Shown: piece after piece, positions 10,410 through 21,907 of the stretch
Layout of the letters: every line of letters begins with the position of its first letter
How positions within the stretch are numbered: position 1 is the first letter of the stretch
NCBI GenBank assembly: GCA_946894095.1
Contig: OX335653.1
Location: 11,599,001 to 11,663,000, forward strand
Direction: 5' to 3'
Source: Incurvaria masculella
Lineage: Eukaryota; Arthropoda; Insecta; Lepidoptera; Incurvariidae
Length of the DNA stretch: 64,000 bases
Notes under the pieces: model-generated
What the model was told of the DNA's origin: nothing
The model's database searches: none
The model's input: the letters and a program-made list of their open reading frames with translations, nothing else
Translations under genes and position numbers: made by a program

Positions 10410-11859
10410 ACATAATGTTTTGAAAACTTACGGTTTTCCCGTATGCAATGCCGTGCTTGGCCGACATGTTGTAGTAGTAAATAAAATATTTTTTAATAAA
10501 TACTAATTTGGTAATTTCCTCGCAATAACTTATCGGTAAGTGAGGGTGTACATATAAGATGGGTTGGTGGTTTTAACTACTACAAAGGGTCAGGTTGGTG
10601 CTGACCAGAGGGCATTGACCTGAGACTATTAAAATTAAATAAAAAGGGTTTATTCATATTGCCTCGGCATAACTAGTCGGTAAAGAGCTTGGGTAGGGTT
10701 CTTCCGTGATAATTGCATCGCCATTTTATTATATAATGTTATTAACATTTTCTAACACAGTAACAAGAAGTGTGTGATATGCATGAAGGGACATCACTGA
10801 GAGGTAAGTACTAAAATAATTTCCTGTGCCAATTTTGATCTAAAGGGCTATTAATTAAAAGAGATTAATTAATTAACACAAACTTTAAATTTATTAAACA
10901 AAAATTAACTTTACTTTGACTCGAGCTTGGCTAAAAGGTTTTAGGTAAACTAGGTATGGTTCTGGTCTAGCTACCTATCATGACTAAATTAAACATAATA
11001 CACATATTTACGATACCAAATGACAGGGTAGACAATCTTCCCGCGTGACATACGTTCAGACGAAGTCCTTGGGTCCGAAGATGAAATCCACATACGGTTG
11101 GAGCTGCGAACAGTATATGAACACGAACTAGTCACAGGTCGCAGTTCAAAAACACTGGTGTGGGGACACTAGGAGAGCGCGTCGACGAACGACATGACGC
11201 TGCAGGAAGCTGGTCACGAGACTGATTATAGAAGTTCGAAGTGGTGCGCCTTTGGCAGACGAAGTATGGAGACTAGGCGATGTTTATGTTGACAAATGAT
11301 GAAGTGAGTGTCGTCGTCGAGATGAGTTCGGCGGCATCGCCGACGATGTGCGCTCAGCGGGGCAACATGGCGTCGATCGAAGGCACGGCGCGCTTCGGAT
11401 GCGCGCGCAACGCGTACTTGCCAGGAGCGACCGAGTTCGCTGCCGGGTTTGACGAGTGCTGCCGCCGAACTGTCTGGAGCAGGGCGAGCGTTCCATGCGC
11501 GCGCGACGCGGGGGTCATAACGACGCTGATTGGTCAGACATCGATGCGTGACCGGGAAGCAGGGGTGAGGCAGCGTCGGAGTGCAGGGGGATGGATGATG
11601 CAATATTTTTGAAAGTTTCGTCAGGCGATCCACGCAGCGGTGTACCGGCGAAAAACTACTTTATATATTCCGAAAAAGTAAATATTATAAAAATACAATG
11701 CTACAATGTTTCTCGTTGACCGTTTGACGAGCCGGGCTGTCAGACGTGACTCCGGGACAACGAAGTGGCCCTGACGATGCTTCCGTCGTGGGAGGCGAAA
11801 CATGTCGGCCAAGCACGGCATTGCACACCGGAAAACCGTAAGTTTTCAAAACATTATGT
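10410..11859. repeat. 1.45 kb segment bounded by 61 bp inverted repeats
   Basis: 10410-10470 and 11799-11859 are inverted copies with only a few mismatches over 61 bp (both contain gttttgaaaacttacggttt and tgccgtgcttggccgacatg or their complements). The segment may be a DNA transposon or an inverted duplication. An 11-bp direct repeat gtaatcattga sits at 10400-10410 and again at 11889-11899, but the right one is 29 bp beyond the arm, so it is not a clean target duplication. The right arm continues on the minus strand into a protein-like frame (MFRLPRRKHRQGHFVVPESR). No transposase motif is seen. Confidence 0.7.
11280..11620. other. GC-rich island with overlapping ORFs on both strands
   Basis: ORFs of 110 codons (plus), 135 and 70 codons (minus) overlap across this island, which shows they result from GC content. 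None has a recognisable domain. The island lies inside the inverted-repeat structure and may be unrelated cargo or regulatory DNA. Confidence 0.4.
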
Positions 11860-12479
11860 ACAGCGACGGTGTAAATCTAAGAACATATGTAATCATTGAT
11901 AAATTAAAGCCCAAGCAGTGATTTTCAAACGGCCTGCAAAGCCCGTTTGTATGTATCAGGGATGCTCCTAGGTGTTATACATGTGTACATTCTTTCTAAT
12001 AATTTCCCAAATATTTAAAGATTTAGATAGGGAGTTATTTATACGATGTTTATACGTTATGCCATTTGAACTTTTCTTATGCATTGGAACAACATTGGCC
12101 TCCTTCCAGATGACGGAAACGTTTTACATCTTCGAAGTAGAACCACCTTTAACAGAAGTATAACAAATTAATGATCTTTCTAATTGTCATTCGCACAATT
12201 TAATATATATATTGGAGGATTTTTGTCACTCCCAGCGCCATTCCGAATGTTGGTGCTGAATGGTCAATGGATAAACAGGACGAGCCCGAAATAATGTTTT
12301 TATTATTTTTATATTGCATTGAGCTATGAACTTTCTTTCGAAAACAAAGCCATTTTGAAATTTCAAAACCCAATATAGAGTAAAGACGATTGAGTATACA
12401 AATACAAGTAAAAACCCGCAAGATTTGTCGGCATAAGCAGTTTCCTATAATCATTCCGACGCACTTCACGCCAGAATGT
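11860..12479. other. Spacer, nothing recognised
   Basis: Mixed AT-rich sequence. The ORFs at 11972-12163 and 12200-12469 lack recognisable motifs. Confidence 0.4.
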
Positions 12480-12840
12480 TCCCGCCATCCACAATTTAAT
12501 TGTCTAACCGTTTTGGCCGAACGCCAGTTTTAATTGAATGAAAAAATGCCCCGCAAATGTACTTTTTCGTTATGGATGATGGGTTAATGGAAATTGGCAA
12601 TGGCTGCGTTTCGGTTCCGCTGCCAATTTCCGCGGTGCAAGCGATCTCGGGCGGTCGGCGCCGCCTCGGTTATCAATTTCGTAGCGTCGCGCGTCGTGGC
12701 CAAGTTTAGATGTGATTGCTGCCCTAGTTGCAGTGGAAAAATCTCCGGACGCTGTGAATATTTCATATGTGGCGATTCATTTAGAATAATTGTGATCGAT
12801 TGCTGGGTTTTAATTTGGTCCAATCGTGAGTGAGCAATTC
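12480..12840. promoter_or_regulatory. Candidate conserved noncoding/regulatory block
   Basis: Non-repetitive, balanced-composition sequence with several homeodomain-type TAAT cores (caatttaattgtc, gttttaattgaatg, gggttaatgg) next to a CpG-rich part (12610-12710). Overlapping ORFs on both strands (79 and 87 codons) argue against coding. The cis-regulatory reading is inference from composition and motif clustering only. Confidence 0.3.
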
Positions 12841-13950
12841 TTCTCACGATGTCAATGTATGATTACCATATACATACATTTTATATGACTGTGAATAGTT
12901 ACTACTTTTTTCTGAAATATCATTAAATACACCCAAAAAATATATTCCACAAATTTAAATAATTTGATACATAAAAATGAGATTCAATTCGTTTCCCAAC
13001 AGTTAAAATAAAAATTTTAGAAAATATCGACAAATGAATGCAAAACATTACATTTGAAGAAACTATCTTAAATGAATTAAAAATCTAGCCAAACCTATTT
13101 GTATACTTTATTTTATAATTCTCCCGTCGAGAAATTATTATTATTTTATTATTTATTTATATCCATCATCATACACAATACAGTATTCACATTTAACTAT
13201 ATCTAAGTGGATTAATACCATTCCGATAGACCGTTTGGCCCGTGGTGAAATGGTTTGCTAGGAATAAACATTTTGATTAAGTTAAGATGGCGTCTTCTGT
13301 ATATTATGTATGAAATAAGTAATACATAAATAAAATATTCCATTATAATATTAGATAAAGAGTAAACTAAGTAACATTAAATAAGTATTTTTATAGTGTA
13401 AGTCGAGGTGTTAGTGTAATTATGTGTTTTTATTGTAATATAAAAGTAAGGGCTTGTTCACACTCTTGTCTCCCTGCATCAATTAGCCAGCAGTGGAGAA
13501 TTTTTTTCCTCGTGTGAGGTTTTTTTTTGCCTAAATATGGGATGGATTTTATAATATGGTTGTATATTTTAGGTGCCAAGAAGGAATAGAATATTTGTGC
13601 AAATCGTGTGGATGTGGAAGGAAGTGGTAGCAAGTTTTTTTTGTCGAGTCGCATAAGAGTCGTTGTTGCAAAGATTGTTTGCCATTGTACTGTCTTCAAT
13701 CTCATTCATTTGGTTTAGAGTAATCATTTTTATGTATGTGTATGTATGTGTAAATGAATCCGTCCTTGCTATGCAAATGTAATGATTCAAATAAAGGAAA
13801 TAGTTTTTATTTTATCGTGCAAAGAACAAGCTACAAAAAAGGAATCATTACTGTCTCCGAATGTGGTTTCTGTAATGCATTGAAGGATTTACAGGTATGC
13901 CTGTATTATTACATGAAGGTACCGTACAAAAAAGGCCCGAAGCGAAACTC
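12841..13950. other. AT-rich spacer
   Basis: No gene or recognised repeat. The 13430-13790 minus-strand ORFs and 13754-14038 plus-strand ORF show no motif. Confidence 0.45.
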
Positions 13951-14090
13951 TTGCCTCCCTGGCAATTCCTTAGGCTCAGAGTACGGCTCAATAGACAGCC
14001 ATACATCACGGGGCCGCGTCCCGGCGCCCCCAGATTAAATTTGCCCAAATAAAAATGCGCCCTTCATTCGATAACGCTGAAAATGTGCAG

Positions 14091-14120
14091 ATGTCGCCGG
14101 CGTGCGGCGACGCGGCGCGG
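14091..14120 (+). CDS. Candidate 30-nt micro-exon (MSPACGDAAR)
   Basis: ATG at 14091 opens ten codons and runs straight into gtgagtgtat, a near-perfect 5' splice site. The ATG is directly preceded by aaatgtgcag, which could be an acceptor, so it could be a first coding exon or an internal 30-nt exon. It sits in a GC-rich, apparently non-repetitive block (13960-14230). The evidence is the splice-like boundaries alone, and chance is quite possible. Confidence 0.2.
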
Positions 14121-14549
14121 GTGAGTGTATGAAGAGGGAAGTGATAGGGCCGAAGTGTTCTCGCGACGTGCCGCGCCTGCCGAGCGCGACGCGGCCCAGC
14201 GCTGTGATTACCACTGGATTAGGGATCTAGTAATTATAACAGAATAACGCCGCGATGCAAAGAGATTCTTTTTTGAGCAACTTTTCAAAACTTAAGCCTT
14301 TCGGCGGTTGTGCGACCGGGGTCACGGCAGATGCTCAACTCGGGCGATTTTTGATATCAATACTGGCGGCGGCGCACTGCCTGTTCTGTTATTTTTAAAC
14401 AGATGACCTCGAAGGATCTTTCCCGACAGTTCAGCACTGCGAAACTAGCTTTGAGCCCATACAAGCGAAATATGTCTGTACAGGTGCACGAAATCGAGAT
14501 TTTGTACGGAGTTAAGCTTTTTTATTTTTTTTAAGCTACTGGATGTAAT

Positions 14550-14815
14550 CCTATACATATTCTGTGCTTTCGGCCTGGATATCACGAAAGCGTTTGACCA
14601 TCTGGCACAAGTCCTTGCGTTCCACCCGAACTTGATCGCCAACTTTCTGTATTGCCGCAATACAAAAGTATTCATTGGGGGATTGTTGCTCCAAATCCGT
14701 GTCAGTGAATGCCGGCGTACGGCAAGGGTCTGTGCTATCCCCGACCCATTTCCGGCTGCAAATAAACGGTCTGCCCAACCTGGGAGACATCGATTGTTAT
14801 GCAGATGATTTATTT
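14550..14815 (+). pseudogene. Plus-strand reverse transcriptase relic (Jockey/BMC1-like)
   Basis: One frame from about 14566 reads AFGLDITKAFDHLAQVL (the SKAFD-type catalytic block). After a frame change it reads VSVNAGVRQGSVLSPT and then DIDCYADD, the RT active-site motif, ending near 14815. Spacing between blocks is shorter than in intact enzymes, so internal deletions as well as a frameshift are present. The relic lies head-to-head with the minus-strand RT relic to its right. Confidence 0.75.
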
Positions 14816-14903
14816 ATTTATTCATTTATTCATGCAACAATATACCTAACATTAGCCAAGCCGTTAGGCAATTTATAGATACAGTACACACCTTATTAAA
14901 AAA

Positions 14904-16660
14904 CTATGCAGCTTCAAAGTAAACAGTAACTGCCTTCTGGAACTCGGCCAGAGTGCAAGCATAGATATCTATTTTGTCAGATATATGATTTAGAGCTGTA
15001 AGCGCACGGGTGAGCGGCGCGTGACGCAGCATGCTGGTGCGCGAGGAGGGCAGCGCGAAGTGAGGGTGAGAGCGCGCGCGACTGTAATTGTCTGGGGCGA
15101 ACAGATTAACACTCTCTAGCACTGAAAAATTTTGCGCGTGTCCATTACTAATTTAAACACATATTATTTTGTTAACGATACATTTCGGCGTACTTCTAAT
15201 AACTGGTATCCCACCATTCCTAGAATAAATTTTGTTGGATATGTATTCGGATAAATCGGATAAAAACCAAAATTATTTTATAAAGGAACCTCAAAAACTT
15301 TTTTTGCACTCTTTCAAGCATGGCAGTATATTTAGCCTCATGAGGATTCCATATCATTCCATTGCATTCTAGCTTGCTTCTCACAAATGTGTTGTACAGG
15401 ATCTTTGCGGCATCTGTACTGCGCAAATGGTATGCTTGTCTCAATATAAAACCCAGGGCTTTTGCATAGTTTGTCGATGTGATCATGAAAAGACAATTTG
15501 GTGTCCATGATAACACCTAAGTCTTTCTGACTTGTCACTCTCGAGCAAGATATCACCAAGTCGATATTGGTATTGAATAGGCTCTCTGGAGCGACTCAAT
15601 GTCAATATGGCGCACTAGTCAGTGTTGAAATTGAGCCTGTTCTGGTCACTCCAAATACGTGCATTATCGATATCTCGCTGTAGCAGGTCGCAGTCAGATT
15701 ATTTTTTGATCACCTGTATTATCTTAAAGTCATCTGCGAAAAGCAAGCAGAAGGCGTGAACTTTATCGACCAAATCATTTTTAAAAATAATAAATTCGAG
15801 TGGGCCCAAATTACTACCTTGAGTCACACCAGAATTAGTGAAATATTCGAACGATTTGTAACCGTCATAGACTACATATTGCCAAGTACGTAAGTACGAC
15901 GCGAAAAAATCTAGCAACTTGGGTGCGAAACCAGCCAATGCGAACTTTTGCAAAATTAAATCATTGTCAACGCTATCGAAGGCCTTCCGAAAGTCAAAGT
16001 ACGCCACGTCTACCTGGTGGCCGGTGTCCAGCGCGGTAGTAACCTTGTTCATAAAAGCCATGAGATTTGTTTCAGTAGATCTCCCGAGCCGGAAGCCATG
16101 TTGCGCGTCGGTAATCCGACTCTCGACCTGCCGGGTTATGTAGCGTTGCAAAATCCATTGCAATGGTACCGCAATTGGCCTATAGTCAGTTACGCTTTTC
16201 GCTGATCTTACCTTCGGTATAGGCACAACTCTTGACAATTTCCACTTATCTAGGTAAAAAGGTAATCGTAGGCTGTTATTAAAAATATGCATCAATGGAC
16301 CAAGAAGAACCGCTCGACAATCTTTAACTAGGTATGGTGGGATACCGTCGGGGCCAGCGGAGCTCTTAGGGCGCAGAGCCGAGAGAGCAGCGCGGACGTC
16401 ATCAGACGTCACTCGCTCGATTGCGACCCGCTCGGCTCCTCCCGGATCCCCCGCTGCGGCCGCTGTCACCATCGATTCCCACGCATCTAGTCGCGGCGGT
16501 ACTTCCGAATATACCGACCTGAAAAAATCTGCAAAGGCGTCTGCTGACTGTTGGATAGGTATAGGTATTCCATCGCGTATTATTTGCTTGGGACCATGTC
16601 TGCTTGATTTTTTATCCGGATTTTATTTTTTATTATGATAGAACGGTGCTAGCTCGTTAC
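14904..16660 (-). pseudogene. Minus-strand non-LTR retrotransposon pol relic
   Basis: Reads from about 16620 down: NPDKKSSRHGPKQIIRDG, then DAFADFFRSVYSEVPPRLDA, KSSAGPDGIPPYLV, VVPIPK, DVAYFDFRKAFDSV, SGVTQGSNLGPL and LLFADDFKI (active site near 15730). It continues through frameshifts into SQKDLGVIMDTKLSFHDHID and LRQAYHLRSTDAAKILYN, and ends with the C-terminal block ALTALNHISDKIDIYACTL and EFQKAV near 14910. There is a gap after DYRPIAV where part of the finger region is missing. This is a CR1/Jockey-group ORF2 without its endonuclease. Several frameshifts make it non-functional. Confidence 0.9.
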
Positions 16661-16803
16661 ACCAGACATCTAACTGCTAGCCGGGGTAAGGTGAAGGAGG
16701 AGAGGCAGCCTCTCGTTATTAGACTAAAATAGACTCGAGTGGAGAGGCCATTGCAACTATATTGACAAATTACATACATCGCTGGCTTCTCCGATCCTGA
16801 TTG

Positions 16804-17256
16804 AAATGGTGTACAATAAACCATAACTAGTGAAAATAAAGGATCGTGTGCCAGTGGCTTTCGACTCCAAAATTAAAGGTGCGGGCCGCGTGCTAGCGGG
16901 GCGGCGACGGCGGGAGCCGACAGATTGCGAGTCGCGATAAGCAGTGCTCTTGCGGAGCCTACGCCGTGCCGCCAAAATGGTCACTCGTGGCGAGGCATGC
17001 CGATGGGACGTTCAAGAAAATAACACCCGTAAAATGGTGTACAATATACCATAACTGGTGAAAATAAACGATTGTGTGCCAGTGGCTTTCGACTTCAACA
17101 TTGAAGGTGCGGGCCGCGTGCTAGCGGGGCGGGGACGGCGGCACCCGACAGATTGCCAGTCGCGATAAGTAGTGCTCTTGCGGAGCCTACGCCTTGCCGC
17201 CGAAACGGTCACTCGCGGCGGGACATGCCGATGGGCGTTCAAGAAAATAAAACCCA
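16804..17256. repeat. Two tandem ~228 bp units
   Basis: Unit 1 starts aaatggtgtacaata at 16804 and unit 2 at 17032. Both contain gtgccagtggctttcgact, gcgggccgcgtgctagcggg and gtgctcttgcggagcctacg, then cgttcaagaaaata. They differ by scattered substitutions and a few 1-nt gaps. The two parallel minus-strand ORFs here simply reflect the duplication. The array lies just upstream of the minus-strand LINE relic, where a tandem 5' UTR promoter array would sit; whether it belongs to that element is unknown. Confidence 0.85.
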
Positions 17257-17259
17257 ACT

Positions 17260-18547
17260 CCGGAGCTGTTTGCATCTGATTATCCAATGTTGAGATTTTA
17301 TATCGCTCAGCACGTAACGGGCGGGATCTCGGGGCTTAGTAGGCCAACTAGAAATTTTCACTTTGTGTCTGTTTTAGATCAGTGACTTCTACAACTCCAG
17401 GGGTTGAAATTGTGGCTAAAACAATACATATTTTGCGAACTCAACATTCTTAATACAATTAAAAACAGCATATTTTGAAAAATGAATAATTAATTATTTG
17501 CATTCGTTTTTTTAATAGATGGAGCGAACATTCAACTTTCCATTTTATGTTACCCGATATTTATTGGAGCACAGCTCATTGTGCACGAAATACATAAACA
17601 ATTTCATATCATCACTGTATATTCCAGCATTGTTCACATAATGCGGAAGTACCTACAAGCCGGGCTTACTATTTTTTTTAAAAGCTAGAAGATTTTTGCA
17701 GCATCAATATTGTAGGTTGATGGCCGTTGGGTTTTGAATGGGAAATAGACTACGTATTTTATGCTATTAACTCAAGCTGTTCCAATGTACGGGGTTAGTT
17801 TGAATTCGTTTGAATCGTTGAATTTTCGTAGTCTTACGTAGGTTACGAAAATTTCAGGATTTTTTTTATTCTTGTGACTGATAGGAACTAAGAAGTACAA
17901 AAAATAAGTTTGGCGTCTAGATGTGTGTGATAACTTTTGTTTTTCATTAATTGTTCATGATAATTTCACAACTTTTTTAAGTCAAACGCATTGGATGAAA
18001 TGACATTGGAACATATTTTAACATTTTTTTTATTTTTATGTTATAAATAATATATAATATATTAAACAATTTAAAGTTAACAAACTAAGTATTTCACGAG
18101 ATTAGTCATTCACAATTATATAAGACTTCACTTGGACTAGATACGGGACGACGTAGCCGTAAATATTATATAAATTTGAGTGTAGGTTTTAATTGTTTTT
18201 TAACATTGTGTCATAAATGTTTACTCTTACTCTTTCCCTAACTGTTTGAAAACTGTTTCTCCCTTTAATTTTTTTTATTCTTACTCAGGTCTTATATTCA
18301 ATGAAATGGTTCTATCCAATCCGTTAAAATTATGATAGCTGTTGGAACTGGACAGTTCCATGCCTGATTTGTAGTCAGCCGTAATTTCATTTCTCAAAAT
18401 CTGTCAAACGTGTTATTTTTACCTAGCGGTGTTAGTCAATCTATTATAATAAGTGTTTAATATTAACTATTTATAGATACTTATCGTAATACATTAACAG
18501 TAATGATAAATACCTTACCATAAATTACTGATTTTTTATTGTGCTCG
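17260..18547. other. AT-rich spacer
   Basis: No gene recognised. T-runs and AT-rich stretches. Ends in a short (tgaa)n microsatellite at 18553-18571 that borders the LINE insertion. Confidence 0.5.
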
Positions 18548-18555
18548 AACACTGA

Positions 18556-21116
18556 ATGAATGAATGAATGAAACTTAGTTAGGGAATTTCTTTCATTGTC
18601 GGGCTTGCTACAGTACAACTCTGCTTTTAATGTTAACAATAGGATATTAGATTTAGTTTTTAGTAGCAAAGACTGCCGTGTAATTGAATGCTTAAGGCCT
18701 CTCGTCCAGATCGATCCCCATCATAAATCGTTAGAAATTGAGATAAAATTCGACTTTTTTGCTTTTCTAAAACCAGCTCCTAGAGAAATAAAATCATTTA
18801 ATTTAAGTAATTTCGATAAAATCTCACTTGAATTGTCAAAAATTAATTGGGACCATAATTTAAAAAATGTCTGCATGGAAGAAGCTACTAACATATTTTA
18901 TTCTATTCTTAATAACCTTATTGATGCCTACGTTCCCCGACGTACTGTTTCAAACACGTCAAGGTACGCCCCCTGGTACACAAAGTCACTTATCAAGCTT
19001 ACGAAGGAAAAAAGAAAGTATCATAAAAAGTGGAAACTTTATGATAGTCAGTCAGACTACCAGGCATTTTGTTGTTTGAGGAAAAGAGAAAACCTTATGG
19101 AAAGGGAGTGTTACAGTAATTATATCGAAAAAATTGAAAACAATATAAAAAAGAACCCTAAATACCTCTGGACCTTCATAAACTCCATTCACTCGCACAA
19201 TGACTTGCCAGAAAAAATGAGTTTTAATGGTAAGACATCTTCTGATGGCTGGGAGATATGTAATATGTTCAACGCTCATTTTAATTCTGTTTTTGTACCT
19301 AGCTCCAATGTCCATGGCACAATTTATCCCGAAATATCAACGGAAGCCCCTATTGCACTTGAAACAGTTTACATTTCACAAGATAACGTTCTGAAACATT
19401 TAAAAAATATTGATGTTAATAAGGGCCCTGGGCCAGATGGTATTCATCCTTTGCTTATATCTAAGTGTGCTATTGATCTTACTTATCCATTAACAATCTT
19501 ATTTAAAAAATCAATTACTTCTGGCTGCTTCCCGACTAAATGGAAAGAAGCCTTAATAACTCCCATACCTAAATCAGGTAAAAAAGATGACGTTATTAAT
19601 TACCGGCCTATTTCTAAACTATGCATTTTCGGAAAAATTTTGGAAAAGCTCGTCACCGAACAAATTTCCTTCGCAGTATACAGGCATATTCTTCCAAACC
19701 AACATGGGTTCTTTCGTGGTCGTAGCGTGGAAACAAATCTAGTTACATTTACAGATTATATATTAAACTCTATGGATAAAAAACATCAAATCGATGTAAT
19801 TTACACCGATTTTTCGAAAGCGTTTGACAAGATAAACCATAATATTTTGTTAAAAAAACTTTTCAGAACTGGTATACACGGAGACTTGTACAGATGGATT
19901 AAATCATATCTCACAAACAGAACTCAGGCGGTCTCAATAAAAGGTTTTATTTCTAGTTTCACACCCATCAGCTCAGGAGTTCCTCAAGGATCCCATTTGG
20001 GACCCTTACTTTTTACGTTATACATAAACGATTTAGATAGTTTCATTAAAAAATGTTTTTTTCTTTTGTACGCTGATGATGCAAAATTTTTCAAAATTAT
20101 ATCTTCCAGTGACGACTGCAACCAGTTGCAACATGACCTCAAAAACCTACAATTGTTTTGCACTGACAACCAACTTTTTTTAAACACAGATAAATGCTAT
20201 ATCATAACATACTCCAGAAAACGTAACCCAATACTATATGACTACAGACTAAACAACACAATCTTAACACGAGTTACGCAAATAAGAGATCTCGGTGTCA
20301 TACTTGACAATAAAATGCGGTTTCATCTACATGTTGATCACATGTTAAATAAAGCATATAAACAATTAGGTTTTATTTTAAGGGTAGGTAGGCATTTCAC
20401 ACACGCATCAACTTATAAGACACTTTATTATAGCTTTGTTAGGAGCCAATTAGAGTTTGCAAGTACAGTATGGAACCCACAATACGATATCTACATTGAT
20501 CGAATTGAAAAAATTCAGCACAAATTCCTCAAATCTCTCGACTATAGGACTGGACACGATTTTGTTAACTACAATACCTCTGCATTACGTTACTCTATAC
20601 CGTCTTTGCAAAGCCGACGTCATCTCAATGATGCAGCTTTTCTGTGGAAGATAATTAATTGCCACGTGGACTCTCCATCTTTATTAGAGAAAATTACTTT
20701 TAAAGTACCTCATCGTACTACACGCAATAAGGACCTGTTTTATATACCCTCATGCTACACAAATTATGCTCAAAACACTTTTGTTCGACGTAGTTTGAGC
20801 AACTATAACAAACATTTATTTGAAGTAGATTTATTTTGTAACTCATTATTACCATTTAGGAAGAAAACCATGAAAATTATATTAGATACTTGTTGATTTA
20901 TGTTCTATCTTTAATATGTCTTTCTTTTATTTTCCTCACTTGTATATTCACTATCTTATCTTATCATGTATCACAACTACATCAAAATATGCTCTCAATA
21001 AGTAATTATACATGTAAAAATAGGGAACTATAGGTCTATGTGATATTCTTATTATAAATGTAATTTTTTGTATGACTGTTTGTTTTCAAAATAAAAAAAA
21101 AAAAAAAAAAAAAAAA
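18556..21116 (+). mobile_element. 5'-truncated LINE with open RT frame and poly(A) tail
   Basis: Contains one uninterrupted pol frame, a short 3' UTR and a pure run of about 26 A (21093-21118). The 8-mer aacactga at 18548-18555 recurs at 21117-21124 and is a plausible target-site duplication, allowing for ambiguity in the A tail. The 5' end falls inside the endonuclease domain, so the copy is truncated. The intact frame and clean tail suggest a young insertion. Group: APE-type, Jockey/CR1-like. Confidence 0.9.
18596..20896 (+). CDS. Retrotransposon reverse transcriptase (ORF2 C-terminal part)
   Basis: A 766-codon frame counted from a TTG; in-frame codons extend back to a stop at 18569. There is no true start, since the coding sequence is a truncated ORF2. 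Residues 1-50 match the end of an APE endonuclease (NNRILDLVFSS). RT blocks follow: NKGPGPDGI near residue 275, ITPIPKSGKKDDVINYRPIS near 320, DFSKAFDKINH near 405, SSGVPQGSHLGPLLF near 460, and the catalytic YADD near 491. Then come RDLGVILDNKM and a C-terminal region ending FYIPSCYTNYAQNTFVRRSL. All catalytic aspartates are present. The enzyme would copy RNA at a nicked target, but without a complete endonuclease this copy cannot act alone. Confidence 0.92.
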   Translation: MSGLLQYNSAFNVNNRILDLVFSSKDCRVIECLRPLVQIDPHHKSLEIEIKFDFFAFLKPAPREIKSFNLSNFDKISLELSKINWDHNLKNVCMEEATNIFYSILNNLIDAYVPRRTVSNTSRYAPWYTKSLIKLTKEKRKYHKKWKLYDSQSDYQAFCCLRKRENLMERECYSNYIEKIENNIKKNPKYLWTFINSIHSHNDLPEKMSFNGKTSSDGWEICNMFNAHFNSVFVPSSNVHGTIYPEISTEAPIALETVYISQDNVLKHLKNIDVNKGPGPDGIHPLLISKCAIDLTYPLTILFKKSITSGCFPTKWKEALITPIPKSGKKDDVINYRPISKLCIFGKILEKLVTEQISFAVYRHILPNQHGFFRGRSVETNLVTFTDYILNSMDKKHQIDVIYTDFSKAFDKINHNILLKKLFRTGIHGDLYRWIKSYLTNRTQAVSIKGFISSFTPISSGVPQGSHLGPLLFTLYINDLDSFIKKCFFLLYADDAKFFKIISSSDDCNQLQHDLKNLQLFCTDNQLFLNTDKCYIITYSRKRNPILYDYRLNNTILTRVTQIRDLGVILDNKMRFHLHVDHMLNKAYKQLGFILRVGRHFTHASTYKTLYYSFVRSQLEFASTVWNPQYDIYIDRIEKIQHKFLKSLDYRTGHDFVNYNTSALRYSIPSLQSRRHLNDAAFLWKIINCHVDSPSLLEKITFKVPHRTTRNKDLFYIPSCYTNYAQNTFVRRSLSNYNKHLFEVDLFCNSLLPFRKKTMKIILDTC

Positions 21117-21335
21117 AACACTGAGCACAAAAAGCACATATTTTTTTAGTGCACTTAACATAATCGTAATCGTTACCCCCTGAAAAGTTACGCGGACTGT
21201 TATTATTGTAGCCACCGCGAAATGAATTGTTCCACGTGTTAGCTTCTTACAAGGGAAATACCGTCACAGTAACGTAAGTGTAGCTATACGCTTACAGTGT
21301 CAGCGATTGGGCGAGGTATTATGTTATGTCATTCT

Positions 21336-21907
21336 GAAGATAATGGAGGTTATTAAAAGTAATATTCAGTCACCATGGACATGACTAGTCAGAGATGATC
21401 CGACAATTTATTGTTATCTGTATCACTTTTAAAACCCTATTCGTAGCTAATCAGATGAGGCAGGGCAATGGACCACTAGAAGATAATGGAGGTTATTAAA
21501 AGTAATATTCAGTCACTATGGACATGACTAGTCAGAGATGATCCGACAATCTATTGTTATCTGCATCACTTTTAAAACCCTTTTCGAAGCTAATCAGATG
21601 AGGCAGGGCAATGGACCACTAGAAGATAATGAAGGTTATTAAAAGTAATATTCAGTCACTGTGGACATGACTAGTCAGAGATGATCCGACAATATATTGT
21701 TATCTGCATCACTTTTAAAACCCTATTCGTAGCTAATCAGATGAGGCAGGGCAATGGACCACTAGAAGATAATGGAGGTTATTAAAAGTAATATTCAGTC
21801 TCTATGGACATGACTAGTCAGAGATGATCCGACAATTTATTGTTATCTGCATCACTTTTAAAACCCTATTCGTAGCTAATCAGATGAGGCAGGGCAATGG
21901 ACCTCTA
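21336..21907. repeat. Tandem array: four 143-bp units
   Basis: Units start with gaagataatggaggttatta at 21336, 21479, 21622 and 21765, giving an exact 143-bp period. Each includes catgactagtcagagatgat, ccgacaat, tgcatcacttttaaaaccc and gctaatcagatgaggcaggg. Copies differ at only a handful of positions, so the array is recently amplified or homogenised. No ORF crosses it. Confidence 0.95.

Noticed and set aside
11226..11633. 135-codon minus-strand ORF
   Set aside because: R/H/P-rich with no domain and overlapped by a 110-codon plus-strand ORF; a composition artefact.
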